Source: Hirudo medicinalis
Taxonomy: Eukaryota > Annelida > Clitellata > Hirudinida > Hirudinidae
Assembly (NCBI GenBank): GCA_011800805.1
Contig: MPNW01000673.1
Coordinates: forward strand, 34,604 to 91,379
Reading direction: 5' to 3'
Length of the DNA: 56,776 nt
Shown in pieces: positions 24,501-42,177 of the stretch (within the stretch, counting starts at the first letter, position 1; every line of letters starts with the position of its first letter). The translations under genes were made by a program, and so were the position numbers. The notes beneath the pieces are model-generated. The model was not told where the DNA came from. It saw nothing but the letters and a program-made list of their open reading frames with translations, and did not search any database.

Positions 24501-24626
24501 CGTCGGGCTGAATATCGGTTCATCCCAATTTTTATCAAAATCAATATCTATGTCTTCCTCGACCATTGGCTGCGAGTCCACAGGAGATTTTTTGCGTAAC
24601 CTTCCTGCTTTAGCGCTCTTCATCAT
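18575..24626 (-). CDS. ASPH: aspartyl/asparaginyl beta-hydroxylase
   Basis: Ten exons, all in phase: 24419-24626, 24126-24290, 23871-24034, 23004-23244, 22045-22181, 21571-21765, 21064-21201, 19655-19790, 19176-19267, 18575-18874. They give 591 residues. A short cytosolic N-terminus is followed by a membrane anchor (KIIIFSILTIALIGLCC, about 45-62), then a lysine/acid-rich lumenal stalk and TPR-like helices (AFEDILMSYPKSPRAQHGR, IELLKNAGVYCLEYGADQK). The C-terminal 2-oxoglutarate/Fe(II) oxygenase domain shows HVHPHTGPSNCR and FDDSFEHEVWHNG, the iron ligands, and FRLVLIVDLWHPE with the 2-oxoglutarate-binding arginine. The enzyme hydroxylates Asp/Asn in EGF-like domains inside the ER. Human ASPH is 758 residues; the stalk is shorter here. 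A second ATG one codon later is equally possible. A MITE lies in the intron between the exons at 23004-23244 and 22045-22181. Confidence 0.93.
20495..20690. other. GC-richer block with hairpin in an ASPH intron
   Basis: Within the intron between ASPH exons at 21064 and 19790, this stretch is noticeably richer in G and C than its surroundings. It contains CGAGAGC/GCTCTCG arms spaced by about 25 nt (near 20560-20600). Reading minus, GGTTTCGAATCC (near 20520-20531) is one base off a tRNA B box. No full tRNA fold was found, and the 63-codon plus-strand frame has no support. Possibly a degraded tRNA-derived repeat. Confidence 0.25.
22516..22638. mobile_element. MITE copy 1, terminal inverted repeats, in an ASPH intron
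   Basis: A 123-bp element with long imperfect inverted ends. The left end reads GTTGGCCAGGTGACGGGCAA and continues AAGTCAACTC. The right end, reverse-complemented, reads GTTGGAAAAGTGACGGGCAA and continues AAGCCAACTC. A related copy with the same ends occurs at 37812-38020. The left arm happens to be open and flanked by splice-like dinucleotides on the minus strand, but it is repeat sequence, not a TPR exon. Superfamily unknown; no clear target-site duplication was identified. Confidence 0.7.
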
Positions 24627-25059
24627 CAATTAAAGCCCAAATCTCAATAAAGAACAGTAACAGCAACAGTAACAGTAGAGAGTATCCTTTAAACTCTAGA
24701 AATGTCCAAATGACACTTGAGAGAAAGAAGTGGAACCTAAGTTTATCTTGTAAACACACAAGGAAGAAAATCTGTACGGCCAATGGCACGCAACTTTCAA
24801 CGCATTGGCATGGGTAACGAACAAACGACAATTTTTAAATATCTCTACAACAGATACTTAGTTAAATATCTCACTTATTATCAATTCCAATTAAGGGACG
24901 TTTTAAAATTTTATGTTTTATTACGAATTTTATTTAAAATTTTAAGCGACCGGTAATAAATATTATCGGTCATCGGACTGCACCTTATGGTAACTTTTAC
25001 TCGTCTGGTCATCGGCGTTCATAGTCTTTTAGCGATCTTATATTAATCTAAAATACAAA
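24627..25059. promoter_or_regulatory. shared intergenic region of divergent ASPH and UBXN1
   Basis: The two start codons are 433 bp apart and face away from each other, the layout of a bidirectional promoter. The region has no TATA box that I can place with confidence. The 5' UTRs of both genes must lie here. Confidence 0.4.
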
Positions 25060-27533
25060 ATGTCGAGCGAAGTGCAAACTTTAACTGAAATGGGATTTGA
25101 TAAAGATAGAGCGTGAGTTTTTACTTTTAGTAGTACTATCAGAGGCTGTTTACTGGAGCAGGCATGACTAGGCAACATGTATATACATGACAGTTATATT
25201 TCATAAATATTTAAGAGATATTTTTGGAAAGAATTTGTGTAGACACTTTGAATTTTATTGACAAATTATTGACAACATTATATCAACAAATTAAAAAAAT
25301 TCAGTGAGAGAGCTATTAAAGAAACTGGCAACATGGGGATTGAAGCTGCAATGGAATGGTAATTTCTTTTGATATTGATTAAGAATGTATTTTAGTCTTT
25401 GATCAGTGGCTACTTGAATGCCACAAACACATACACATGCAAATCTATACATCTGTATTATCAAATAGCTCACTGTTTTGTATCTCATAAAATGTCTACA
25501 AAATGTTTCTTGAATAAAACATAAATTATTAAAAAACTATCCTTAATAACAGAGCAATATCCTGGGGCTGACGATTTTGTAATGTTTAATTTTTCAATGA
25601 TTAACAGGTTATTGTCGCACCCAGAGGAGCAAGCCCCAGTCGAATCCAAGGGTCAGGAGGTCGCAGAAGGAGCCACAACCTCTGCAGAAGATGAGGGTGC
25701 CAAGTCGTTGAAGTGTGAAGAGTAAGAAAGCATTTTGGATTTGTTAATAATCTATTTAAATGTGTTAATGTATTACAATGTATTCTTGATTGTCTGATGA
25801 CTTTGTATTCCTTTGATCAACACCAAAGTATCGTATTGCATTCTTCCAGAATGTAATTTATAATAATTGTACAATTTATAAATGATTCATTAGCTAATAC
25901 AAATTAACAGTTAATGATTTAGAGGTCATATTAGATAACTGACTACATTCATCGCACGACTCAAATTATATAACTGATTGTATATAACTCAAAGCTAGTC
26001 TGGTACTTTTCATACCCTACAATTTAATACTCATTTGTTCCCGTCTTCCAGCTGCGGCAAGTTATTCCCTGGAGTCCACGAGGCAGAATACCATGCCACA
26101 AAGAGCGGGCACTCGAATTTCTCCGAGTCGACAGACTCCGTCAAGCCACTAACAGAAGAGGAGAAGCAGGCCCAACTCCTAAAGTAATGATGATGTCGAT
26201 ATGTTACAATTGCGAATAACTTCAATTTATTAATTTCTCTTGGCTTGGATGATGTGATGTATAGGAAATATATATATATAGGATATGTAGATGATAGTAC
26301 TGACATTTCAAGCTTTAATAATTTGCTGTGCTTATCGAAGACATTTATGAAAAACATGGTGTCTTCATTTAATGTCAGCTGTCGTCACGGTGACCGAGTC
26401 ATCGTCGTGCAGACATAAGGCCTTGCAAATCATGAATAAGCTCATGGGATTGTCATTCTATCCTCTACACTCTTTTTCTGTATATTAATTATAATTTAAT
26501 ATTACTTTGATGTTCTTTTTATATTATATTATATTATAACTAAATATTACTCCATGTGACCACAGGGTTCAGGAGATGTTGAGGCAGAGAAGGAAGGAGC
26601 GAGAGGAGAAGGAGAAGCAGGAGCAACTGGAGAGGGAAAAATCCAGGAGGGTCCTTGGGAAAGAACTTTCCCAGGCCAGGCAGAAGTGAGTGTCATTTCT
26701 TTCTTTATTCACTCATTATTATCAAGATCAAATATATTTTAATGGAAATCATCATCATTGTTATCATTATCAAGATCAGATATGTTATAATGGAAATCAT
26801 CATCATTGTTGTCGTTATCAAGATCAAATATATTTTAATGGAAATCATCATCATTGTTATCATTATCAAGATCAGATATATTATAATGTGAATCATCATC
26901 ATCATCATCATCACTGTTTGTTTTTCAAGGTTTGAGGAGCAGGAGATGAAGAAGGCTCTTGATCAAAGAAAGAGAGAAAAAGAAGAGGAAAAAATGGCCA
27001 GGTATTATTATAATCATTAATATTCTAAATAATAATTAATTGTTTATTTTTATTGATAAATGATTTATCTATATCTAATGTAACTGCTATGAGTGTTTGT
27101 TGTTCTGATGTCACACTTGTCTCATCGATGTCACACTTATGACACGTTGTCACACTTGTCTTGTCGTGATATTGCAACCTGATTGTTCAATGTTCAACGT
27201 TACCTTTCAGACAAAGAGTGAAGGAGCAGATAGAAAGGGATAGACTTGACAGAGAGGCCAAGGTATGTGTTAAACTAAACAATTGCTGATTGATAGACAC
27301 CTTGATTGTTGCATTTGAAGTTATAAATAGCAGACAGGTGTTTCTATAATTATAATATTTGCAAAATGTTGTTCATGGCGATCGCGAACATTCGTGTTTT
27401 ATTTTATAAACCGATAAATATGTCACCAATAATTAAGTATCGATTGATAAGAAGTAACATTTTATTAAACATTATGAAAACCTTATCATTTTTTTATTAA
27501 TCAAGTAATTGGTTATTAAATTCTTAATTAATA

Positions 27534-27574
<41 letters not shown>

Positions 27575-28184
27575 GTGATTTCTGATTAAATTAAGTATTT
27601 AATATTTAATTAAGTATTTAATTATTTGTTATAATAATTTAATTAAAATTTTCTTTAAAATGAATTTATTGTGTTTTCAGTTTGCCCAGACATGCTCGGT
27701 GCCAACTCCATCCCAGCAACAGCAGCCTCAACAACAACAACAGCAGAGGACTTGCTCTTCCACTTTGAAGGAGTGCAACGACACTCGACTCCAGATCAGA
27801 CTGCTCGACGGCAGCAAGTTGATGGAGTCGTTCAGTGCAAAGGAGACCCTGGCGGCAGTTCGGGTCTTCGTCCAGCAGAAGTCGAGCCAGTACTCGGACA
27901 TGGTCTTCACCTTTGCTACCACCTTCCCCAGAAAGGAGTTCACCGAGGACGAAATGCAGACGCCTCTCGCTCTACTCGGTTGGTCGATGATGATGATGAT
28001 TATTGTGATGCAATAGCTGCTTTAGCATTATGACTACACTTGTATTGACAAGTACAACAGTATTGAGTCAATAATTATATTATCATTGGTTGAGTATATT
28101 TTATGTTAACGTTATTAACAATTTATGTTAATTTGCGTCTCAGGTCTGGTTCCGTCGGCCGTTTTGATGGTGAAGAAGTTGTGA
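25060..28184 (+). CDS. UBXN1: UBX domain-containing protein 1 (SAKS1)
   Basis: Nine exons in phase: 25060-25112, 25305-25358, 25608-25721, 26052-26183, 26566-26685, 26930-27001, 27211-27262, 27681-27978, 28144-28184; 311 residues. A UBA domain (TLTEMGFDKDRAERAIKETG, 7-40) is followed by a C2H2-like finger (C72-x2-C75-x12-H88-x5-H94). A long charged coiled coil comes next (EMLRQRRKEREEKEKQEQLE onward). A C-terminal UBX domain (from about 233) contains the p97-binding FPR loop (TTFPRKEF) and ends LVPSAVLMVKKL, almost as in human UBXN1. UBXN1 binds ubiquitin chains through UBA and VCP/p97 through UBX, in protein quality control and NF-kB signalling. A Q-rich linker (PQQQQQQ) precedes UBX. The finger is absent from human UBXN1 but I recall it in invertebrate homologues. 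AATAAA at 28264-28269 ends the gene. Confidence 0.94.
26718..26900. repeat. 48-bp tandem repeat in UBXN1 intron 5
   Basis: About 3.7 copies of a 48-bp unit containing ATCAAGATCA and ATGGAAATCATCATCATTG. Copies differ by a few substitutions and the last runs into an ATC microsatellite. It fills the intron between the exons at 26685 and 26930. The unit is a multiple of three, so all frames stay open and give misleading open frames on both strands. Confidence 0.85.
27537..27573. repeat. (TTA)n microsatellite in UBXN1 intron 7
   Basis: About twelve perfect ATT/TTA units in an intron between exons at 27262 and 27681. Confidence 0.9.
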
Positions 28185-28269
28185 GGTGTAGCCATGAGTT
28201 TTTGCATGCTGTTTTCCAATTTGTTTTGGTTATGATAAATTGTTGACCAATGTAAAATGTTCCAATAAA

Positions 28270-28889
28270 AGTTTTCCATCTGTGAATGACACACGGACTA
28301 GTTAAATGGTCCTTAATTGGTTACTTGATGGTAGTTATTTGAGCACAAGTTGAATTTGATATGTTTCCTGGATTTTGAGGGATTCCATATTGTTATCCAT
28401 AGTTAACGAAGCATGCGTGTCTCAATGATATTCCCATTTTATTTTTAGAATGGTTAACTTGATTAACAAACGAATTGGTCATTGTTGACAATTTTTTCTA
28501 CAAAACGCATGAGCCAGTAGTGATTATATTAAAGATATTATCTTCCAAAATTTGTGTCAAACTGGAATCAAAATCCGAGAGATTTGAAAGCACGAACAGT
28601 CGAATCTCATCATAAGTCTTCTCCTGAGCTTTATAGCAACACATCAGATTGATCAGATTGTATTTTTTTTTTTTTTTTTGAGGAGCACGAATGTAATTTC
28701 AACGTTACATTTATTGTAATCGTTACATGTCCATGAGTTTAAGATAATGATATGAAACTCCAACATTCTTCCTTAGCAAGTTAAGTTCGTATGACGTTAA
28801 GTTCTCTGCGAATAGTTACGATTTAACGTAGCTCCACTCTGGAGGAGGGGCGGAGTAATAATCCCCTGATGGGGTTAAGTACCGCCTCC
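28270..28889. other. convergent intergenic region, UBXN1 and glutamate receptor
   Basis: Tail-to-tail spacer. It holds an 18-T run at about 28662-28679 and, on the minus strand, AATAAA (28710-28715) that could serve the receptor gene 175 nt after its stop. No coding evidence. Confidence 0.5.
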
Positions 28890-35769
<6,880 letters not shown>

Positions 35770-35817
35770 CTGAAATGATGATGATAATGATGATGATGAC
35801 GTTAATGATGATGTAGC

Positions 35818-35880
35818 TGACGACGACGACGACGACGACGATGGTGGTGCTGATGGTGGTGATGATAGTGGTGACGGCGA
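35818..35880. repeat. GAC/GGT trinucleotide array
   Basis: Compound GACGACGACG then GATGGTGGT repeat upstream of the first located receptor exon. It is continuous in frame with that exon on the minus strand, which makes a spurious long open frame up to 35968. Confidence 0.8.
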
Positions 35881-36117
35881 TGTTTGCAAGGATGAACAAA
35901 TAAAAATAATCAGCAACAATTCCCAGGATGGAGCTATTTTGAAATGAAATTAATGAAAATATTTTCAAGTGAAAATAGAATTAAAATTATTTATACAATA
36001 TTTATACGAGCTCGCCTCAGCAGCACGACCAAGGATCAAGTGGGTCACTCTGCCTTAATCACATGTCCACTTGTCCTCAAATATGAGTGCTATTGAGAGT
36101 CAGGATCGGCGAATGGG

Positions 36118-36301
36118 TGAGTGAACGAGTGAGTGAGTGAGTGAGTGAGTGAGTGAGTGAGTGAGTGAGTGAGTGAGTGAGTGAGTGAGTGAGTGAGTGA
36201 GTGAGTGAGTGAGTGAGTGAGTGAGTGAGTGAGTGAGTGAGTGAGTGAGTGAGTGAGTGAGTGAGTGAGTGAGTGAGTGAGTGAGCGAGTGAGCGAGTGA
36301 G
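36118..36301. repeat. (GAGT)n tetranucleotide microsatellite
   Basis: About 45 nearly perfect GAGT units, with a few GAGC variants confined to the two ends. On the minus strand it reads as a repeated THSL peptide, an artefact. Confidence 0.97.
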
Positions 36302-36790
36302 ATAAATATGTTGCCTACAGCCATTGTCATTCCTCTCTCCAAGTTTTCTCAGGCCATCATCATCACTTCAGGCGGACATTCTTCCCGAAAATTCAATTAT
36401 TATAAAGACCTTGAATAACAGCGGAAACGATGTCAGAATTTGAAATTATTTTCATGAATCATTAATATTAACACAAATAATTATAATAATTAATAACAAC
36501 AACAACAGTTAAATAATTTTAATATTAATTCTAATGAACATTTAATGTATTTTTTATAAAATTATTTGAATTAATTTCATTTGATCGCCAGGTGTCAGCG
36601 CAATCGGAAATGAAAAGAGAGCTCACGTCGACTTCCATCTGACGATGTTTAATTTTTTGTTTCCAAATTGAAATAAAATAATTCATTAAATAAATTATTT
36701 AAAATTACTTATTTACTTAATTAACAATTTAAAATTAATTTTAATTATCAAACACATTTATTTCTCTTAGAAACGTGACTGATTTTATAA

Positions 36791-37620
36791 GGGGTCGTCC
36801 ATAAATTTTGTCAACACAATAGAGGGGAAGTTTGAAAAATTTTGACAATTATTGACAAGATTTAAGATTAATTGACGTCAACAGCGTTATTTTTTTGTGA
36901 TAAAAAAATCTAAATTTTAACAAATGAATTTATAACATTAATGTTAGTCTTTCAGTCGACACTGCTTGAACGGATTTGCAAGTTCTGTAACCTCAATGGT
37001 GCTTCAGAAGCAGGGCCGCTGCGAGAGGTTTTAAAATATTGAAATTTTGCGATCTTAACCCTTATTTGTTTGCTTCTTCATTACCAAATTGACGTAACAT
37101 ATGAGCCCGTGGCCGCTACGCCTACTAGGCTTTGCCTAGGAGCCCGAAATTTCTGCCAGCGGCCCTGTTCTCAAGCCGTGTTAAAGAAACATGTTCAGAA
37201 ACACTGACAATGCGATCATGGGCCTAACAAATTAACATCTGTTTATCAACAAAAAAAACTTCAGCTAATTCGAGTGGCTGCCAAACGACAGAAAAGCTGA
37301 TGGCAATTATTGCACACAAGGAACAGTCTGATATTTTATGAGCTGAATTTTTAAATGAAGATTGTAGATTGTGCTGCTTTGTCTGGTTGATCAGTTCAAC
37401 AAAATAATGGAAATGATGAATTCGATATTATTCGATGACCTATTGTTACAATAGAGGAACATTTGACTTTCCGGTGGGAAGACGACAGAAGCTGACTTTA
37501 AAGATATTGACATCAATATTCAGTTTGGGATCTGAAAAAGTTTGACAGTTGTTGGCATAGGGACAGAGAGGGGGTCAAAAAATTACCTTAAATTTGTTGA
37601 CATGATTAATGGACGACCCC
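36791..37620. mobile_element. non-autonomous DNA transposon with TIRs and TAA target duplication
   Basis: An 830-bp element. The left end reads GGGGTCGTCCATAAATTTTG; the right end, reverse-complemented, reads GGGGTCGTCCATTAATCATG; both continue TCAACA, 23 of 26 positions matching. It is flanked on both sides by TAA (36788-36790 and 37621-37623), a 3-bp duplication of the TWA type seen in PIF/Harbinger elements. No transposase frame remains. A second element is nested inside at 37011-37167. The class assignment is inference from the duplication only. Confidence 0.75.
37011..37167. mobile_element. nested 157-bp MITE, hAT-like
   Basis: Inside the 830-bp element. Ends are CAGGGCCGCTG and its inverse complement CAGCGGCCCTG. 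The eight bases on each side (TTCAGAAG left, TTCTCAAG right) match at 6 of 8, consistent with an aged 8-bp target duplication as in hAT elements. The interior has a CTAGGC..GCCTAG hairpin. Confidence 0.6.
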
Positions 37621-37811
37621 TAAGCTAAGATTTGTCACCAGTTAATACGTAGCGAAATAAAGGTAGAAAAAATAAGAACAGAAATGATTAAAAATTAGAA
37701 TTGGTAATAAAATAATTTAATTTTATAATTAACATTTTTCATCTACCTTTATTAATAATCAATTTTTTTCATACCGCTACGGTTATTAATGAGCAGCTGA
37801 TAAATTGTGAT

Positions 37812-38020
37812 GTTTGGAGAAGTGACAGACAAAAGCCAACTCACAGGCAACGATTTTCTTCAGTTATACAGAAATTTTCAGGGTCATGAGGTAGGATAGG
37901 GTTAGGGGAAGAGTAGGTTTAGGGGTAGGATAGGGGTAGGGGAAGAGTAAGGTTAGGGGAAGAATAGGGCTAGGTACCAAAAGTCGCTACCTGTGAGTTG
38001 GCTTTTTTCACTTGGCCAAC
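37812..38020. mobile_element. MITE copy 2, same ends as the ASPH-intron element
   Basis: A 209-bp element with ends related to 22516-22638. Left: GTTTGGAGAAGTGACAGACA then AAAGCCAACTCACAGG; right end reverse-complemented: GTTGGCCAAGTGAAAAAAGC then CAACTCACAGG. The interior (about 37890-37975) is a G-rich AGGGGTAGG/TTAGGGG tandem run absent from copy 1. Confidence 0.75.
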
Positions 38021-38141
38021 AATTACAAATTCTTAACGAAGAACGTTATGAGTCACTTCTATAATTTAATTATATTATTACATTTGCTTTAAATATTTGC
38101 ATTTCAGATTTCATTGCAAACTGCAAGCAAGAAGTTGAGTT

Positions 38142-38337
38142 TGACAGATGATTATATGACCAGGTGATTATAGGAATAGGTGATTATATGACCAGGTGAT
38201 TATATGAACATGTGATTATATGACCAGGTGATTATAGGAATAGGTGATTATATGACCAGGTGATTATATGAACATGTGATTATATGACCAGGTGATTATG
38301 TGACCAGGTGATTATGTGACCAGGTGATTATATGACT
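38142..38337. repeat. 16-17-bp minisatellite
   Basis: About a dozen copies of CAGGTGATTATATGAC and variants (AACATGTGATTATATG, AATAGGTGATTATATG). The variants recur in a fixed order, a higher-order unit of about 66 bp repeated nearly twice. Confidence 0.9.
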
Positions 38338-38755
38338 GATGCCACATCGACGACGTTTACCATTTAATTAATTCAGTCTAATTTACTAATTACAATTTAA
38401 ATGTCTAAATTCACATTTTTAATTCAAAGTTGAACTAGAACTGATGTTAAAATTAAAGATGGATTCTTGAATTACGTAAAATAATAATAATATTATAATT
38501 ATATATACAATAAAATAGTACCAGTTGATTATTATTAATTACGTTTCTTGTGAATGAAATATTAAATTGACGGAACAGAAACTCGAAAAACGGAATAAGC
38601 TCCACTTGAAAAATGACGAGTTTTCTTGGCGCTCGATTGTCAGTTCAAATATTTGTTCGGTATCACGTGACCGGATGTCGAGGGGATGGTTGGGTGGGTG
38701 TTTGTCCAGGTGCCCGTGGATGGGTGGCCCTCTTGGGGAGCGAGGGAATGATTGA

Positions 38756-38812
38756 CGAAAGGAAGGAAGGAAGGGAGGAAGGATGGATGGATGGAAGAAA
38801 GGAAGGATGAGC
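38756..38812. repeat. GGAA/GGAT simple repeat
   Basis: Purine-rich (GGAA)n and GGATGGAT run. The two short open frames across it on the plus strand have no other support. Confidence 0.8.
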
Positions 38813-38899
38813 CAGTTGAATGGTGGACACGCTTGAGGTAATTGCGTTGTCTGTTTGGGTGGTATTAGGGAACGAATGAGCTTCCACAGGTCAGCATTA

Positions 38900-39720
38900 G
38901 AGGTGAATTGATGATGGAACAGGTGAATTAAAATTAAAAATCATTTCAATTATTTATTTATTTATAAATAAGTAAGCATAAATTTTAAATAAACATTACA
39001 GATAAATGTGATCTAAGAGTCCATTATTTGTAAATTATTTATATAAATGCTTTAAATTTAGCTATTATATAATTGTTTATCTAACAAATAATTATGATAA
39101 TAATAATAATAATATCAATAAAATATGTTTAAAAAGGTATCAAGTAATAAACGATAATATTAATAATAATTATAATAACATTACTTCGGTAATGTCCTTT
39201 AAAGAAGTTCAGTAATAAATTTCTAATTCCAAATCCTTCTCTAGATCTTATTAGTGTGCAGTACGTGCGTGCCTACATCCTTAGGCTTGTGTGGCTGCCC
39301 GTGTGTGCTGGTGATCTGTGAATGTGTGCATGTGAATACTTATTCTAAATGTTTGTTCAACTGTTCGCCAAGGTTTGCAGGAACCGAAAAAATCTCATCC
39401 GAAATGAAAATCTCCTTAATGGTGCAGCCAATCGTATTCCAGGGATTTCAGAATGTTCTGATTCTGAATAATAAATTAATTATCATAAATTATTCCTAAT
39501 TACGATCTATAATTAAGTCCTTCAGTCCTCCCAAAGATTGGTTAATGAAGAAAAAATTTTATGTTAATCATTGATTGTATTGCAAATATTCCATCTCTGG
39601 TAGGTTAATAAGATGTTTTAATTTGTTTTAATGTGTGTGTGTGTGTGTGCGTAATATGTGCATTACTTATAATGCAATACTTATTAATCACATTATTTCC
39701 AATCCTCAGCAGCTGAAAGA
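38900..39720. other. AT-rich intergenic stretch
   Basis: Very AT-rich, with a (TG)n run near 39634-39650. A plus-strand open segment near 39370-39490 is splice-flanked on one side only and not recognisable. Confidence 0.35.
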
Positions 39721-39768
39721 CTAATTCAGGTCAACGAGTGATCCAAGCAATTCATCATAAGATGATAA

Positions 39769-40040
39769 TGCTGCTGATGATGATGATGATGACGACGAAA
39801 ATGACGACGACGATGATGACGCCATGACGACGACGATGGTGATAACGGCGATGATGGTGGTTGTGATGATGCTGACGATGATGATGACGACGACGACGGC
39901 GACGACGACGATGACGATGATGATGACGGCGACGACGACGATGATGATGATGATGACGGCGACGATGATGATGATGATGATGATGACGACGACGATGACG
40001 TCGATGATATTGAGGGTGTCGATGATGACGATGGATGTTT
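39769..40040. repeat. compound GAT/GAC array 1
   Basis: About 270 bp in which nearly every triplet is GAT, GAC or occasionally GGC/GGT/GCT. One frame on the plus strand stays open through the array but has no start or acceptor before it. Treated as a microsatellite, not an acidic protein. Confidence 0.8.
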
Positions 40041-40214
40041 TGGTGGTTCCATATTGACGACAGGAAAGGCAGCGCATGTTTGCAGTCCCAGATCGATTCA
40101 AGGTTTGTTCGTTGAGTGAAAAATTAAAATGACAAAAACGTACAAAATGCAAAAATATGCTCGAAACAATATTAATTAATATTAATAACGAAATAGATGT
40201 TTTAAAAATTATCG

Positions 40215-40376
40215 ATGAAATATGCCCTTGAAGTTATTATTAGTTGGCTGGAAAATAATGGTAATGATAATGATACTGAGGCCGAATGTGGTTTAAGTGG
40301 TACACGTTCCAAGATCTTCGACACTCAAGCCTTCCTTGATGAGGGAGGTTCTTGGGACAGTCTGAGATCCGGCTGA
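40215..40376 (+). CDS. possible small ORF, 53 residues
   Basis: ATG at 40215 to TGA at 40374-40376, beginning MKYALEVIISWLENNGND and ending GGSWDSLRSG. The composition looks ordinary and codon use is mixed. There is no homology that I recognise, no clear promoter, and both flanks are microsatellites, so it may well be chance. Confidence 0.15.
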   Translation: MKYALEVIISWLENNGNDNDTEAECGLSGTRSKIFDTQAFLDEGGSWDSLRSG

Positions 40377-40554
40377 ACTGGGTCTGGTTGTTTCCAAAAT
40401 AACCCAAAATAAATGAAAATAAATTTAAAAAAACAACAACATTATTTTCAATTTGTAATAACAACAATTATTGTTATTAAAAGCAGTTTCATAATTTAGT
40501 TAATTTTTTTAAAATATTACTTATGCATTCATTTCAATAATAATAGTTCTACTC

Positions 40555-40880
40555 TCATCATCATCATCGTCATCGTCATCATCATCATCATCATCGTCGT
40601 CGTCGTCGTCATCATCATCTTCTTATTCTTCTTCTTATTATTATTATTAATATTATTATTTTCTTTTTCTTCTTTTCTTACTAATATTATTATTCCTTTC
40701 CTTATTTGTTTCATATTTTTTCTTCTTAATCATCATCATCATCTTCTTCTTCTTCGTCATCGTAGTCGTCGTCATGATGATGATTATGATGCTAATGACG
40801 ACGACGACGATGATGATGACGATGACGATGATGATGATGATGCTGACGATGAAGATGACGATGAAGATCGATGACGACTA
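40555..40880. repeat. compound TCA/TCG and GAT/GAC arrays, opposite orientation
   Basis: TCATCATCG and TTC/TTA triplet runs (40555-40760) are followed by GATGACGAT runs (40770-40880), so the two halves face each other and form a long imperfect inverted repeat. Not coding. Confidence 0.8.
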
Positions 40881-41070
40881 CGACGACAATGAAAAGGTTA
40901 TCTCGGGTCACTGGGTCTTACCGCATTTTACGACTCCACACCTCGTTTGCAGGTTGTAGGACAACGACAAACAACGAACTTCAACAGCCAGCAACAGCAA
41001 CAGTGATAACAAGAATAACAACAATATTAGTATTGATTTCATGACGACCGAGTGTTATTATTGCTAATGT

Positions 41071-41101
<31 letters not shown>

Positions 41102-41779
41102 AATTCCCAACTTTATTATAACTTAACAATCAGTTAAACTTTGTCAACAATAGGAATGCTATGGTAAATCGATTCCATTAACAAATTAACGTCATTATCA
41201 TAAATTAATATTCATATGTGTCCTCAATTGATACAGTTATCTCATTGGTCAACGCAATATGTTGGTCATCCAATTGAATCCAGGCAATCTAGTATCCATT
41301 CCGAGTGGAAAAGAAGTCGGAAAGATCCTATTTATAGCTAAGCAGACGATTTCGTTCTGAGCGGGACCAGCTAATATTAATTATTATAATAATAACAATA
41401 CAATAATAATATTGATAATAATAGTAATATTTTTTATATATTAAATATTATAATAATATATTATATTAACATATTATAAAATTATTATTATTATTATAAC
41501 AATTATACGTAGTAATTACGTATAATATTTATACTTAATGGAAATATAATAATTATTATTGTATTATTGTTGTTATTATTACAATTATGTAAATAATTAT
41601 ATTTACAATATAACATAAAGTAAATCTATTTTTATAATAAGTACAGCTTTTACAAAATTAAAATGTAATTTTAAAAGCAATTAATATCCGATATTAATCG
41701 GAAGAAGAAAATGGAGTGGCGTTGTTCTTGGCAATAGTTGTATGATTCTGATGTATTACAGCAACACTTCTCAAACAGG

Positions 41780-41878
41780 CGCAGAGGAAGATATGGCATC
41801 AATCCATCATCAAAACGGCCGTCATCGTGATCATCATCGTCGTCGTCATCATCATGATCATCATCGTCGTCGTCATCG

Positions 41879-41910
<32 letters not shown>

Positions 41911-41972
41911 ATCATCATCATCGTCGTCGTCGTTGTCGTCGTCGTGGCGTCATCATCATCATCATCATCATC
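41780..41972. repeat. compound CAT/CGT array
   Basis: ATC/GTC triplets for about 150 bp (the reverse complement of the GAT/GAC arrays). The translated His/Arg-rich and Asp/Thr/Met-rich frames are artefacts. Confidence 0.85.
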
Positions 41973-42177
41973 ACCGTTTAAAAACACCTGATTTATATGG
42001 CGGGCATCTTTCGACGTCGCAATTCTGTGATTGGTAAAAAGTCAGTGGTCGTACGGATGTTAAGTCCCTCTCCATCGAATTAAATGTTGACTCCTTGGAA
42101 ACTGATCGAATGAACAATTGGATTTATGGATGGATGCGCTGGAATTTATAGACAAAGAAGGCTGTATTGACATTTTG

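Noticed and set aside
36100..36342. 80-codon THSL-repeat protein
   Set aside because: It is the translation of the (GAGT)n microsatellite.
39721..40152. Ser-rich, Val/Ile-rich or Asp-rich proteins
   Set aside because: Translations of the compound GAT/GAC array in different frames; no start or splice context.
41742..41987. His/Arg-rich and Asp/Thr-rich frames
   Set aside because: Both strands of an ATC/GTC array.
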